DNA from: Chrysomallon squamiferum
Taxonomy: Eukaryota > Mollusca > Gastropoda > Neomphalida > Peltospiridae
DNA: 57,500 nt
Direction: 5' to 3'
NCBI GenBank assembly: GCA_012295275.1
Contig: CM022666.1
Location: 3,760,387-3,817,886 of the forward strand
Shown here piece after piece: positions 25,070 through 37,513 of this stretch. The translations under genes were made by a program, and so were the position numbers. How positions within the stretch are numbered: position 1 is the stretch's first letter; every line of letters begins with the position of its first letter. The notes below the pieces were generated by a model that saw nothing but the letters and a program-made list of their open reading frames with translations, was not told the DNA's origin and did not search any database.

Positions 25070-26547
25070 CCAGCTTCCAAATACATTTATCTATTTCTTT
25101 CTCTTTCTCTCTTTCCGCCAGTCACTGTCTGTGTGTTTTTCTATTACGTACTCCAATTATTTAAAATAAAAAAATGCATCATTCTGGTTTCTCTATCCGC
25201 ATCATATCCGATTCGTTTATGAGAATAGTCGATTTAACGGGCTAACATATCTGAGTAAAATTCCCAGTAAACGATCGTAAAATATACAATAGATACTGAT
25301 AATTTATTAACAGAATCAAATAAAAAAAAATACCCCTGCTCGTTATGTCTGAATATTTCTATTATGATATGTTGTTCTTTTCAGCAAAATATAGATATGA
25401 ATTATTGATATGGTGAAATTAGACATTTCCGAAAGTTCGTCTGTCATGGTTTAAAATACTGCCCTAGGAAATTCATTGATCTTGAAATATTCCTTGGGCC
25501 ATTTGGTAGCAGATATTTGTAATATACGGTGGAATGAATGAAGTATCTTAAATACATTTTGAATATTGTTTCTAAGGGATAGATAAATTATACTGAGTAT
25601 ATAGTGTACAATAGCAAAATGTCCGTTTCCAAGCGTCTGATTAGTCTGATATTTTAATATTATACTTTATTATTAGAAACGTTTGGTCGCCTATTAAAAT
25701 AACAAATTTCATGAAAACATGTAAAATATATTTGTTTGTGCCATCAAAATGTTTATACAAATCTGTCATATTCTGTTTGTAACGATGCTGTTTTTAATAA
25801 ATTATACATTATATTTACTAACATCAATCTTTGATTTTCAGTTGCTAAACTGTTATAAACAGTTTCAAAATCAGAACTTGCCGTTGAAAGCCGAGGAAAA
25901 ATCGAAACCCATACTGTTAAAACTGTACATAAATTTAAAAGTTTAAAAAAAAAAATCGGAAGCTATGCTTATAAAACACGATGTTTAATAACGAGATATA
26001 AAACTTTTCGTCTCGTTCTAACAAGCTGAATCAATGAGGCGATCGATCAAGAACGAAGTCAGTAAATCCATATGTTTTTATGAATTTTCGATGTTTAATG
26101 AGAACAAGCTCTTAACCATTCCTGCTTAATTGTGCTTATTCCAGCTGCCAGTCCATGAGAAATTGATGAAAATGTCAAATTTCTCCAGGAAATTTTTACT
26201 TTGATGGCTACGAAAATAATAGGTCGTCCACAAGCAGAGACGAATGATGGCGCGTTCGCGTGACGAACTTCGCCGTTGAGTCGCGATGGCGCCAAGATGA
26301 CCTAATCGTTATGACAACTCTTTTCAGCCAATAAACAGACGATGAATTAAACCTATGATTCGAGGTCATGATTATCGATGATGTAATAATGCGGTCACAT
26401 TACTGCGTGAAATTAATTGAAAGGTTTCAGAACTATATGACGGAAACAGACGAAATAAAAAAAAAAAAAACATCGGTGTTACGGACTTTAGTTACGGATT
26501 CTAGTTTTTCTGTTCATTTCGATGTTCTCTCGTTCTGTATTTCGTTT

Positions 26548-26622
<75 letters not shown>

Positions 26623-27381
26623 CTCTCTATCTCTTTGTTTTGGTCATTTTCTATTTACTGTTAACGTTTTCATCCTGAAGTCATTAATGTAATTTAAAAA
26701 AATTTAAAACAGATAAATTTAAGGATACCAAACCATTTTGTTGTTAATACTGTGTACATATATTTATACTTATGTTTGTGTTACATTAATACGTTACAAT
26801 TGATGCATTTTAAATATTATATTGGTTACAAATATTCACCATTAACACTGCAAAAACGAAGTAACATTTTATTATTTTTGTTGTTGTTGTTCATTTTGTG
26901 CATTTAATTAAAATGACTGTAATCTATATTTTCTAAAGCAATTAAAATTATATAGTATGTTATAATTCTGTTTTTTAACATATTTTTTTTTTGTTCATTA
27001 TTACTGTTTGATTTGAAAACGTCCTAAAAAATTAAATAAATGGGACAAGGTGAAGAGATTTTATTCAATGTTCGCAGTTTATATTTATTACAAAGTCGTA
27101 ACATCATTATCTAATTTCCAACTCCAATTTACATCACTTGTTATAAATGATCGATATTGTAAGAAATGTAACTTTACGCTCAGATATTTATGATAAACAA
27201 AACAAAAAATACCTCTTGATTCATTCTATTTTATCGGTTCCTTAATTTAAAAATAAATAAATAAATAAAACATCTAAGATAGTTTTGAAGTCATCCTTCT
27301 GCTTATTGCTTTCCATTTTCACGAGTTGACTTCTGAGGATTTAATTTCCTCCTTTGAATTGAATCGTCTGCACCGGAAGTT

Positions 27382-27419
<38 letters not shown>

Positions 27420-27895
27420 GTGTACGATTATTTTTCTTTAGAATCTTTTTTTATTATTATTATTATTATTATTAAGAAATCAACTTATTATAAAAAGTAG
27501 TATTAAAAGAAAGATAGCGGTAAATTTGTAAATTAAGTTCCTATTGTTATTATATTTATTCAACGAGTTTATTTTAACGATCTATGCAAATCCATAATTC
27601 AGTATATCTTGTAGAAATTTTAACAAAATTAATCTGATGGTAATTTTTTGATGTCGATCAGTAATATAAATCAATTATCTGTAAAGCTTAGATTTTTATT
27701 GCATTCCTACCACTAAAGAATTTTTTTTTTTTTTTTTTTTTGGCGGAAGTTACTGAACTTTCTTATCTTTAGGAAACATTTCGCTTGAAATCGTTTATAT
27801 CATCAGTATGAGTTCGTGTAAAATATCTTAGATTTGATGATTCTCAGAGCGTCACAGAAAATAAACACATAGATTTACGGTACACTGCATATGGG

Positions 27896-27926
<31 letters not shown>

Positions 27927-28515
27927 TAAGTTAAATTACTAAAGAACTCCAAAACTAATATTTTAAATGATATCTATGTCATCCTCACAGAGCAGTCTTT
28001 AAAACTGTTCCGATTTTGTTTTCTTCAAAATTTGAAAAATACCTCGGCAAAATTTAATTAAAGGAATGTTTTTATAAAGTGTTTAATGTAAGATATTTTT
28101 TTCTGAACTTAATTTGTCTTTTGAACTGTTTGCCCATATAGCAGTTAATGTAAAAAGCTTAGGTTGTTATTAAAACATTTTTTCTTGCATTTAGAACAGA
28201 TTTTGTCAAATTAATTTGAAAATGTAAACATAGATTTTACATTTAATTGGGTTTTTTAGTTGTTGTTTTTTTTTTTACTCTTTTTGTAAACAGATTAGTT
28301 TTTAAACACTGTTTACTAAAATAATTATTTTGACTTTTTTCCCCACGTTTCATTTTCTTTAATTAATAGAATAAAAAAAAAACAAAAAAAAAAAAAGAAA
28401 GGAAAAAACACAAACAACTAAGATAAATAAAATCATTAAAGATGTCAACATTTATTCGTTAATGCATCTGTTTAAAATTATTTCACTTGGCATTTTCAAA
28501 ATTTCTACAATGTTT
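23331..28515. other. convergent intergenic region between ACHE and the helicase-like gene
   Basis: Repeats: (ATT)n 23502-23570, poly-T about 24280-24308 and 24492-24522, (CT)n 24979-25067 and 26549-26617, poly-T about 27385-27413 and 27721-27741, and a short AAT run near 27897-27921. The block at 26095-26300 is less AT-rich and CpG-bearing, with a 66-codon minus-strand frame lacking an ATG start. No gene is supported. Confidence 0.55.
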
Positions 28516-28521
28516 TTTATT
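28516..28521 (-). terminator. candidate polyadenylation signal of the helicase-like gene
   Basis: AATAAA on the minus strand, 80 nt after the stop codon at 28603-28601. Confidence 0.55.
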
Positions 28522-28600
28522 TCCATTTGTTACATAACAACGGCATTACGAAATTTGTTTTTAACATAGTTTCATCACCCAAGATATATATAATTTGTAA

Positions 28601-29254
28601 TCATTCAATAAGACAACTATCTATATGAGTATTTATTTCTTCATTTGAAATATTTTCACTGAAAGTTTGACCACAAACTGGACAACATGTTGTCTTTTTA
28701 GTCTGTTTTGAAAATGAATCAAATAATGTTCGCTGTCGTTTGGCTGACTGTTTCGATGATTCAAGAGGAGATCGTTTACGTGAAAGTTTTTCAATCCCAT
28801 CAACCTTTGAATCAACAGCATCTGTCCTTTTTGAATCACTGGCCTCTGAACTGGTTCCTGAATCATTTTCAACCAAGATGGTTTCTGAATCGCTGTCAAC
28901 CAATGTGATTTCTGAATCCTGAATTAACTTTGTTTTTGAACCATTTCGACTCGAACTAGTTTTGGAATCATTCTGAACCAGCTTGGTTTTTGAATCGTTT
29001 TTTACCACTTTGGTTTTCGAGTTTATCTTTCGATTTTTTACTGCAGCAGAATCTTTATCACCGGACAGTGTTTTATTTGTAGTTATCTTCCCTTCACTGC
29101 TGCTCTTCAGCTGAGGTTTAAAAAAGTTTCTGATTGTAACTGGTGGGTTTACTGCGTGTGTCAAACATTTCTCATTAACTGGAGTGACGTCCTCGATGAT
29201 GTTGTGACCAGACGATGTTTTCTCAACAACAGTCTCCAATTTTACATTCTGGCT
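28601..29254 (-). CDS. SBNO: helicase-like exon 32 (tail, UBZ4 finger, stop)
   Basis: Acceptor TTTTTCAG|AGC. Encodes 1058-1274. In order: [11 protein letters not shown] (1095-1105, PIP-box-like), 9-residue repeats (about 1134-1207) containing ITLVDSDSE (1173-1181) and ILVEND (1183-1188), a basic segment (KLSRKRSP), QRTLFDSF (1231-1238), and CPVC...INTHIDSCL with zinc ligands C1248, C1251, H1267 and C1271, a RAD18-type UBZ4 pattern. TGA occupies 28603-28601. Confidence 0.9.
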   Translation of the reverse strand, partial: SQNVKLETVVEKTSSGHNIIEDVTPVNEKCLTHAVNPPVTIRNFFKPQLKSSSEGKITTNKTLSGDKDSAAVKNRKINSKTKVVKNDSKTKLVQNDSKTSSSRNGSKTKLIQDSEITLVDSDSETILVENDSGTSSEASDSKRTDAVDSKVDGIEKLSRKRSPLESSKQSAKRQRTLFDSFSKQTKKTTCCPVCGQTFSENISNEEINTHIDSCLIE

Positions 29255-30989
29255 CTGAAAAATTATGAAATTGTTTTCATGAATAAATTAATAAGACTCC
29301 ATTTAATTTCTTTTTGTAACAAAAAAAATAAATATATATATATATAAAAATTATTAAGCCTGAAACAAATTCTAGTTTGACAACATTTTGTAAACTATAA
29401 TCCAGCCTTAACCAACAACGAATGGGAACATTTTTCAAACAGAACTACTATTTTAAAAAATTAAGTTTAAAAAAAAAAAATATATATAACACTGACCAAA
29501 TCATCTGAAACAACTGCTATTCAGACATCTTGTAAAGTGTATCACAGCCTGTAACCTCTCTACTGATGGGGACATTTTTCATGCTAGACCACTACCAAAA
29601 GATTAAAGTTTTTGTAGAGAACTTACTAAGCCTGGAAGAGTGGCTTGTCGAACGATCTCCTGTTCCTTGAGAAGCTTTTCGACTTCTGGTATAAGAACCT
29701 GAGGAAAGCGAATTCCCACCACCCTCTCTCCACTGTCTAACTCCACCCTAACCACTCTCAGCTGACTGTCATACTTGCTGCAAGAACAACCAAAAAAAAA
29801 TTAAATTAGAATCCCGATATTTGTATTTTGTTCAGTTATGTGGTCTCCTTGCAAATTGTAATATCTGATTTTGAAAATATTTGTTGTTTACTCTAGTTTT
29901 AGCTGTTAATCAAAAAAATATATTAGTGGATGATGTGTATGTGTTATTACTCAAGAAAGAAAGAGAAGAAGAAGAAGAAGAAAGAAAGAGAGAGAGAGAG
30001 AGAGAGAAATCATAATATTAATAATAACAAGAACTACAACAACAAAAACACGTAATAAATGCACGTAGTTTATTTGTGAACATTATATAACTTTTCATAT
30101 TACAGACGGACGGAATGAGAGAGAGACGGTGTGTGTGTGTGCACATGTGCAAGCTCACGATTTATGGATATTATTTTAATGTGTTTTTAAATTAAAAATT
30201 GTATTTCAAATAATATATCAACAACATCAATTAATGATAGATTAAAGCCAAAATTACTATATACATACTAATACACTTGCAAACACACATACCTTACATT
30301 ACCTACATACATATGTACATACAAACATGCACACACATCTACATACACCCATTTAAACTTGCAGAAATACCCATACACATAACACAAATATATTATTATT
30401 TATTAACAAAAACGACAGTAAAAAACAAAAATAAATAATACCTCAGACCGTATTTCGCTGCAGATTTGTTGATAGCTGTTTCCAACAACGACATCAGCGT
30501 GACATTGTTGCCACACAAGAGATGTAGTTTGTAGCAACGACTTCCAACTACAAAACACGTTTTCAAAAATCAGATATTGATTAATGTTTCCTCATACTTT
30601 TATAGCCAACATACATTTGGCTTCAATATCTGAAATTTTAATATCTTATCCAGTAATATCTTATCTAGAAATATCAACATTCAAAAAAAAAATATAATTA
30701 ATGTTTCCTTTCTCCAAGTTTAATCTGACATTATAATTACTTTACTATATTTTATTTTCATAATCTCAAAGATAAGTATCCATGGTAACTTTTATTACTC
30801 AGTATGTTATCGTTTTACAGAAAGCATTTTTATTTTTTAGTATATAAATAATTTTAACCCAGCTTACTATTATTAAGAAATAATATATATATATGTATAT
30901 GTATATATATATTTTTTTTTTCATTTATGCAGTAGTAAAAATGATGTGACATTTGTTTTCTTGTTTGTTTACTTACTTATTTTACTTAC

Positions 30990-31036
<47 letters not shown>

Positions 31037-31121
31037 TTCATTTACTTATTTATCCATTTATTTTTTATTTATTTATTTACTTATTTATTCATTTACTTAT
31101 TTATTTACTTATTTATAATAT

Positions 31122-31152
<31 letters not shown>

Positions 31153-31458
31153 CTTATTTATAATTTTTTATTTATTTATTTATTTACTTATTTACTTATT
31201 TACTTACTTATTTATAATTTTTATTTATTTATTTTATTTATTTATTTATTTATTTATTTATGTATTCAATTATTTATTCATTTATTTACTTATTTATTTA
31301 TTTATTTTCAGAAAAGTTTGCAGACTGTACCACTGCAAGACCCTTTATTTCGGCAGGATTTTCCATGCAGGCAAATTTCCTGACTGTCTTCATAGTGTTG
31401 CTTCCATCCTTCCTCTGTGAAAATATAATTGTGTTGTGAGACCACTAAATATATAAGG

Positions 31459-31543
<85 letters not shown>

Positions 31544-34500
31544 CTGGAGAGATAAAAATAATTTTCTTAAAGAGAGTAACACAATATTATTGTACTTTCT
31601 GACATAATTATTTACAATTGAAAAACATAATGATAATATATTCCAGAATGAAAAAAAAAATCCACAATAACTGATATCCTATATTTCTTCACAAACCAAA
31701 AAAAAGGTCATTCACATTTGCCAAAACTTTTAAAGTTTTCTATAAAGTGAGCTATTAATTTTTTTTTTCTTTTCTTTTATTTATTTTATTATATTTTTTT
31801 TTTCGATTAATGAGAAAAAAGTACAGGGTTTTTGAATTTATCACAGATAATAAACTGAAAGATGATCTTTATTTCTGCTTCTGAGAACGAAAATATATCA
31901 AATAAATCTTGCATTTTGAAAGAGGCCTGTTTAAGGTTGTCTTAAATTATAGCATTTTCAGAATTTAATTTTTTTTTTTTCCTTTTTTCCTTTTTATTAG
32001 ATTCTTTTTTTTTTCTTTTTTCTTCTTTTCATCTGACTTTAAAAAAAAAAAAAATGTTATTTCATAACAGTTGGTATTTATTTATTTTAATTTTGTCAAA
32101 TATGAATTTTTAAATAATAATTTTTTGTTTTAATTGATTTAATTTCTTATTAAATTTATAAACCTTTCAGCGAGGGTAAAGTTTATTTCTTTAAAAAAAA
32201 AATTTAAATTACATCCTTTTCATTTTACATATCTAGTACAATTTACCTATTTATATTTTATTTGTTTACTTTAATTTCTGTATTTTATTCTTTTCCATTA
32301 CATTTTATCCAAAAACAGAATAATTTATATTTATTAAAATTACATCATTACTTACTAAAATCACATTTTCACAGTTTTAATTACATTATTATTTCTACAG
32401 TTATTGTTACTTTTATCTCTTCAGATAAATGAAGACAGAGCAATACAAATGGAGGACCAACAAACATTTACAACAGATGTACATTTGCAAAACAGTAATC
32501 GTAGTATCATAGACTTTTACAATACTTTCTTTTCATTTCTTGTTTCTATTTTCATAATCCAATAAATATAATGTTAGATTTAGAACAGCAATGTAGTATG
32601 TACACATACAAACACACACACACACATATATACTAAAACACTTTAGTATATCAATGAAAATATCTATTTCTGTAATCATTAATAGACATCAAACTTGCTG
32701 TTACTAACCATATAGCTTGACATTATTAGTTTTATTGTTATAATTATTATTATCATCATTATTATTATTCTTCTTATTATTATTATTGAGATTGTTATTA
32801 TAGTCACTGATAATATTTTATTATTGTTGTCATTAGTATTACTATTGCTGTTGTCTGTTATTTTTAGCATTACTGCTATTATTATTACTATTATTATTAT
32901 TATATTATTATTGTTATTACTATTATTAACAATTATTATTATTAAATTATTATTATCATTATTATAAATACTGTTATTACTGTTTTTGCGAGAATAACTG
33001 AATAACAAATTTATTAATATTATTGATTATATTAATTAACAGTAACTTCATTAAACTTCATTTATTTAACTGTTATTACTATTATTATTAATAATAACAT
33101 GATTAATATTACAGTTATTATTATTATGATTGTTTGCTTATTACTGTGATGTTGTTATTGTTATTATGAATTACTTTGAATATTATTAAATTTATTATTA
33201 TTATTATTGTTGGGTTGTGTTTAAAATATGGTTGTGAATTTAGTTCCATTTCAAGCAAACAGCTTTAACATTTTTTAGATTAAAGACTGAAATTTCTAGC
33301 TTCTCAAATTTTAAATCAAAAAGCAGTCATACTGTGTAACATAAATTGTGTTACAATTTAATTGACTGAACATGAAACATCTTCAACATGAAAAAAAATT
33401 AATTCTCAATACTCAATACAATGAATCATAAATCACCTAAAACAAGTTATTTGATTGGATGCAAACTTCAAGTAACAGCAATTATGACTGGTCATTAACA
33501 AGATAGTAGACAGTACCCGAGTCACTTCTATTCTTTGTATAAAATTAATCAAGTAGACTGTATTCCAGTCACTTTCTTTCTCTTGTAACACAATGGAATA
33601 CATAAAACTAACTTTCTTTAACAAATAACAAAACAGAGAATCTGAATGGTGGAGAGCATACATACTGTATTCAATTTCATTATCTCTTGTATAAGTAGGC
33701 ACTTTAATAATTATTTAACTGCTACTGGGGTTTCTGGAAGTTAAGCAGTGTGTCTCCACCTTTAGGAAAGTTAACATTTCGTGGCTATATAACTACAGTT
33801 TCAATTTATATATATAGAGTTAGAATAGAAGGTCTTAATGTTAGCAGGTACGGTTTGAAGCATGCATTTTGCATGTGCACACCAAATTTCAACATCTCAG
33901 GATGTGTAAAATATGTAAATAGAATTTTTTTTTTTTTTTGGATCACTTTTAAAATGTTGTTTTATTGTTAAATATAATGTAGATAGCATATATAGTGCAA
34001 TGGTTTTTTTTTTCTTATCTACTTCTTTTAGATGACTGTTAGATACAAATATATATACATCTCTTGGTAATATATAAAATGTATGGTTTTTATCATAGCT
34101 TGCGTGTTGTGTGGTTGAATATGGTTTTGTCCCTTTTTTATGTTTTATAAACATGTTTCTACAGATTTAGAAAAGTTTTTCATGTATTCATCTGTAATAA
34201 TAAAATAAAAATGAATTTTAATAAAAACAATTTTACAGAAATAAATTATAATGAATAACTTTTTACTTATTTATTTCATCTTATCCTATTTTATTTTGTA
34301 TTATTTTAGTATTTAAAATAAATTTATATTTATTTACTTTAATGGTGTTTTTAAACCAATACAAAACAAAAATCGAAGAAAAAAAACAATAAAATTTCCT
34401 ATTAAAAATTAAAGAATTTGAGAAGTCAGTTATCATCTTTATTTAAATGGTATATATATTTTTATTTTATTATTTTATTTTCTTATTTGTGAATACACTT

Positions 34501-35472
34501 CTGAACTCACACAATTTTTAGAACAAGGTTTATTAATTTCTCAATTATCTAACAGCAGCTTTCAACTATTAATAAAGAGACTATAGAGCAGAATTAGAAT
34601 AGTTATCTCCCTTCTTACATTTACCATTACATTCTGATGTTTCTTTATGTGTAAATGTACGCACAAACATAATCTTGTTTGTACATATTCCCTTTTTCAT
34701 CAAACACATTTTGAAATCAACTGTTGTGATCTAATCATGAGAGAGAGAGCAATAAAATAATTTAGTATCTTAAATTTCATTTGTAATTTTAGAATTTTCT
34801 AACATTGTGAATTATATGGAAACAATTTTTCAAAATGGCAAACTTTTTCTTTTTTTTTTTTTTTTTCATTTTAATTAACATTTTAAATAAGCCTTTTTAT
34901 CAGTTTGAAAACAAAGAAGGTTATTTATAGTTTTTAATTAATTTAAAAAAAAAAAAATTTTCTATTTAGACAATTAAATGATCGATGACATATTTTATTT
35001 TGTTCTAATGTATGAAATTTTTTTATTTAATTATTTGTTTTATTTTGTTTTATTCAATTTTATTAACATTTTAGTTCAAACTTAAAAACAAACAAAACTG
35101 AAAGTAAATTTTGATGTATTTTAACACATTTTTGTAATAGATTTTACTTTTTAAATTTGGAGTTATTATTTTACAATTATTATATTTATACATACTTAGG
35201 TCTGTTAGTATGCAAATGTGTAATATTAATGTATATACTTAAATGTTCACACTATTACATAAATATACATACATATGCACACACATACACACAAACACAC
35301 TAATAAAAAATTGTACACACACACTTTTGTAAATTTCTATACATATACACTGTTATAAGAAAATATGTATGTATGTAAAAACTATAATACATAATATCTA
35401 TATTTATAACATTGGTTATATACAAACATACACACAACACATATAAAAACACGTGTGTATATATATATATAT

Positions 35473-35528
<56 letters not shown>

Positions 35529-35862
35529 CACAACATAGCCACACAAAAACAGACACACATACACACTTACAGATATCTCTACACTTCTATAGATCTACAC
35601 TCACACCATACACACACATACGTGTATTATTGATACTTTATCTACTTCTTTGTTAATCTAGACACTTAACTATGAGATACTTACAATGTGTGTAGAAGAG
35701 ATTACTACTGTACCTAGATTAGTCTTTGTTGTCCACTTTTTTCTTATAGCGAAATAAACTTTGTACATGTCTACATTTGTCTGCTGTTGTTTTTATGTAG
35801 AAAGAGAGTGACTAAGAGGACCTAACTGGCAGTTACAGACAGACTGACAGAAAGACAGATAA

Positions 35863-35897
<35 letters not shown>

Positions 35898-36364
35898 CAG
35901 AGATAGAAAAGTGGTCAGACAGATTAGGCAGGTGGATAGACAGACAGAAATAGATAGACAGATGGGACAGAATATCAGAGACAGAGAGGGATGAATGGAT
36001 GTGTGGACATACAGACACATACACATACAAAGACAGACGATCTGACAAAAAATATTTAGACAGAGACAGATGTATGAATGTAAAAGACAGACTGACTGAC
36101 AGTCTGACAGAAAAACAGACAAGATATTAATTTATTACATTTATCAGATAGTTGGCAGTAATTAAAACAATTAACTCACCTGCTTTTTCAGGTGTTATTA
36201 ATGAGTATTTGTGTAGGAGATCGGTTTTCTCTTCATCAAAAGGGAAAGTCCAGTGTTGGGTCTTTTTTAAAAATAATAATAATAAAAAACATTACATCAA
36301 AATTTATTTAGCTTCAAACTTTATTTAGAATATGTATGTTTTGCTGATATGTGAGATATATATT

Positions 36365-36413
<49 letters not shown>

Positions 36414-37474
36414 TATATGTGTTTATTACTCAGATTTTATTCATACAATATCCTTTAACATTTAAATTTTTTTAATGTTTTAATTTACTTATTTATTATT
36501 ATTATTATTATTATTATCGTCATCATCATAATCATCATTTTTAATTATCACTTTCTTTTTTTGTTATTAATATCATTACTATTATTACCAGTTTAACATT
36601 TACAGAATTCCTTTATTTTTAATCCACAATATATTATCATTACATAAATACAGCAGTTCAAAATAAATTAATCATTATTTGTTAATTATCACCATCATCA
36701 TCATAGACATTGACATTTCTAACTACAAAACATATAATTTGAAGACATATATGTACTAAGATAAATCAAAACATCTCAAAATTTATAATAATAACTGCAA
36801 ACACTCATCTTTTGCATAAACCAGAGAAGCTTTTCATGCTACTTGTATAAAAAAAAAATACCTAGCTCAGTTGTTTAAGTATTTTTACAAATTTACATTT
36901 CAACATATATCATTGAATTCAAAAACAAAATCCTCAGGTACAAATCTTACCTGGCTATTTTAAACAGGTGAGTTGAGTTTTCTTTCTGCGTTGCGAGGAT
37001 GTATCGCCTTTTCCCCCACATTTCTCGCTTGGAAATGTAAAATCCGTTCAATTTGCTGCTGTGGTTTTTAAATCGAACCATTGCCGTCTGCCAGCTCATG
37101 CCTCTGTCAACATTGAGCAGAACTGACCTGAAAATATTTTATTTATTTTTTGCTTATTTGATTTTGTTTTGTTTTTGTTTTTCTGTCTGTCTGTCTGTTT
37201 ATTTGGTTGTTTTGTTTACTAGTTTCAGCTTTCACAAACTATTTCGTTTTTCAATAGTTTATTTACTGAGTTGGAACAAGTGTTTGTTTTGTTGGATTTT
37301 GTCACCCAGAAAGATGCCAAGTTTTCTGGGAGTATGAAGTTATGATGCTCCTTCAAAAATGGCAAATTCTAGTGGAACAAAATAGCTGACATCTAGTTGA
37401 ATAAATCTGTGAACAAATTTCATTCCATCACAGTAATGCCTTTGTTTATTTATTTATTTAGTATTATTATTATA

Positions 37475-37513
<39 letters not shown>

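Noticed and set aside
28708-28922. Plus-strand frames opposite exon 32
   Set aside because: Antisense shadow of the 27-bp coding repeat; the minus strand carries the UBZ4 finger and the stop.
30946-31420. Leucine/tyrosine/isoleucine-rich plus-strand frames
   Set aside because: (TTTA)n translation, overlapping exon 29 of the minus-strand gene at its end.
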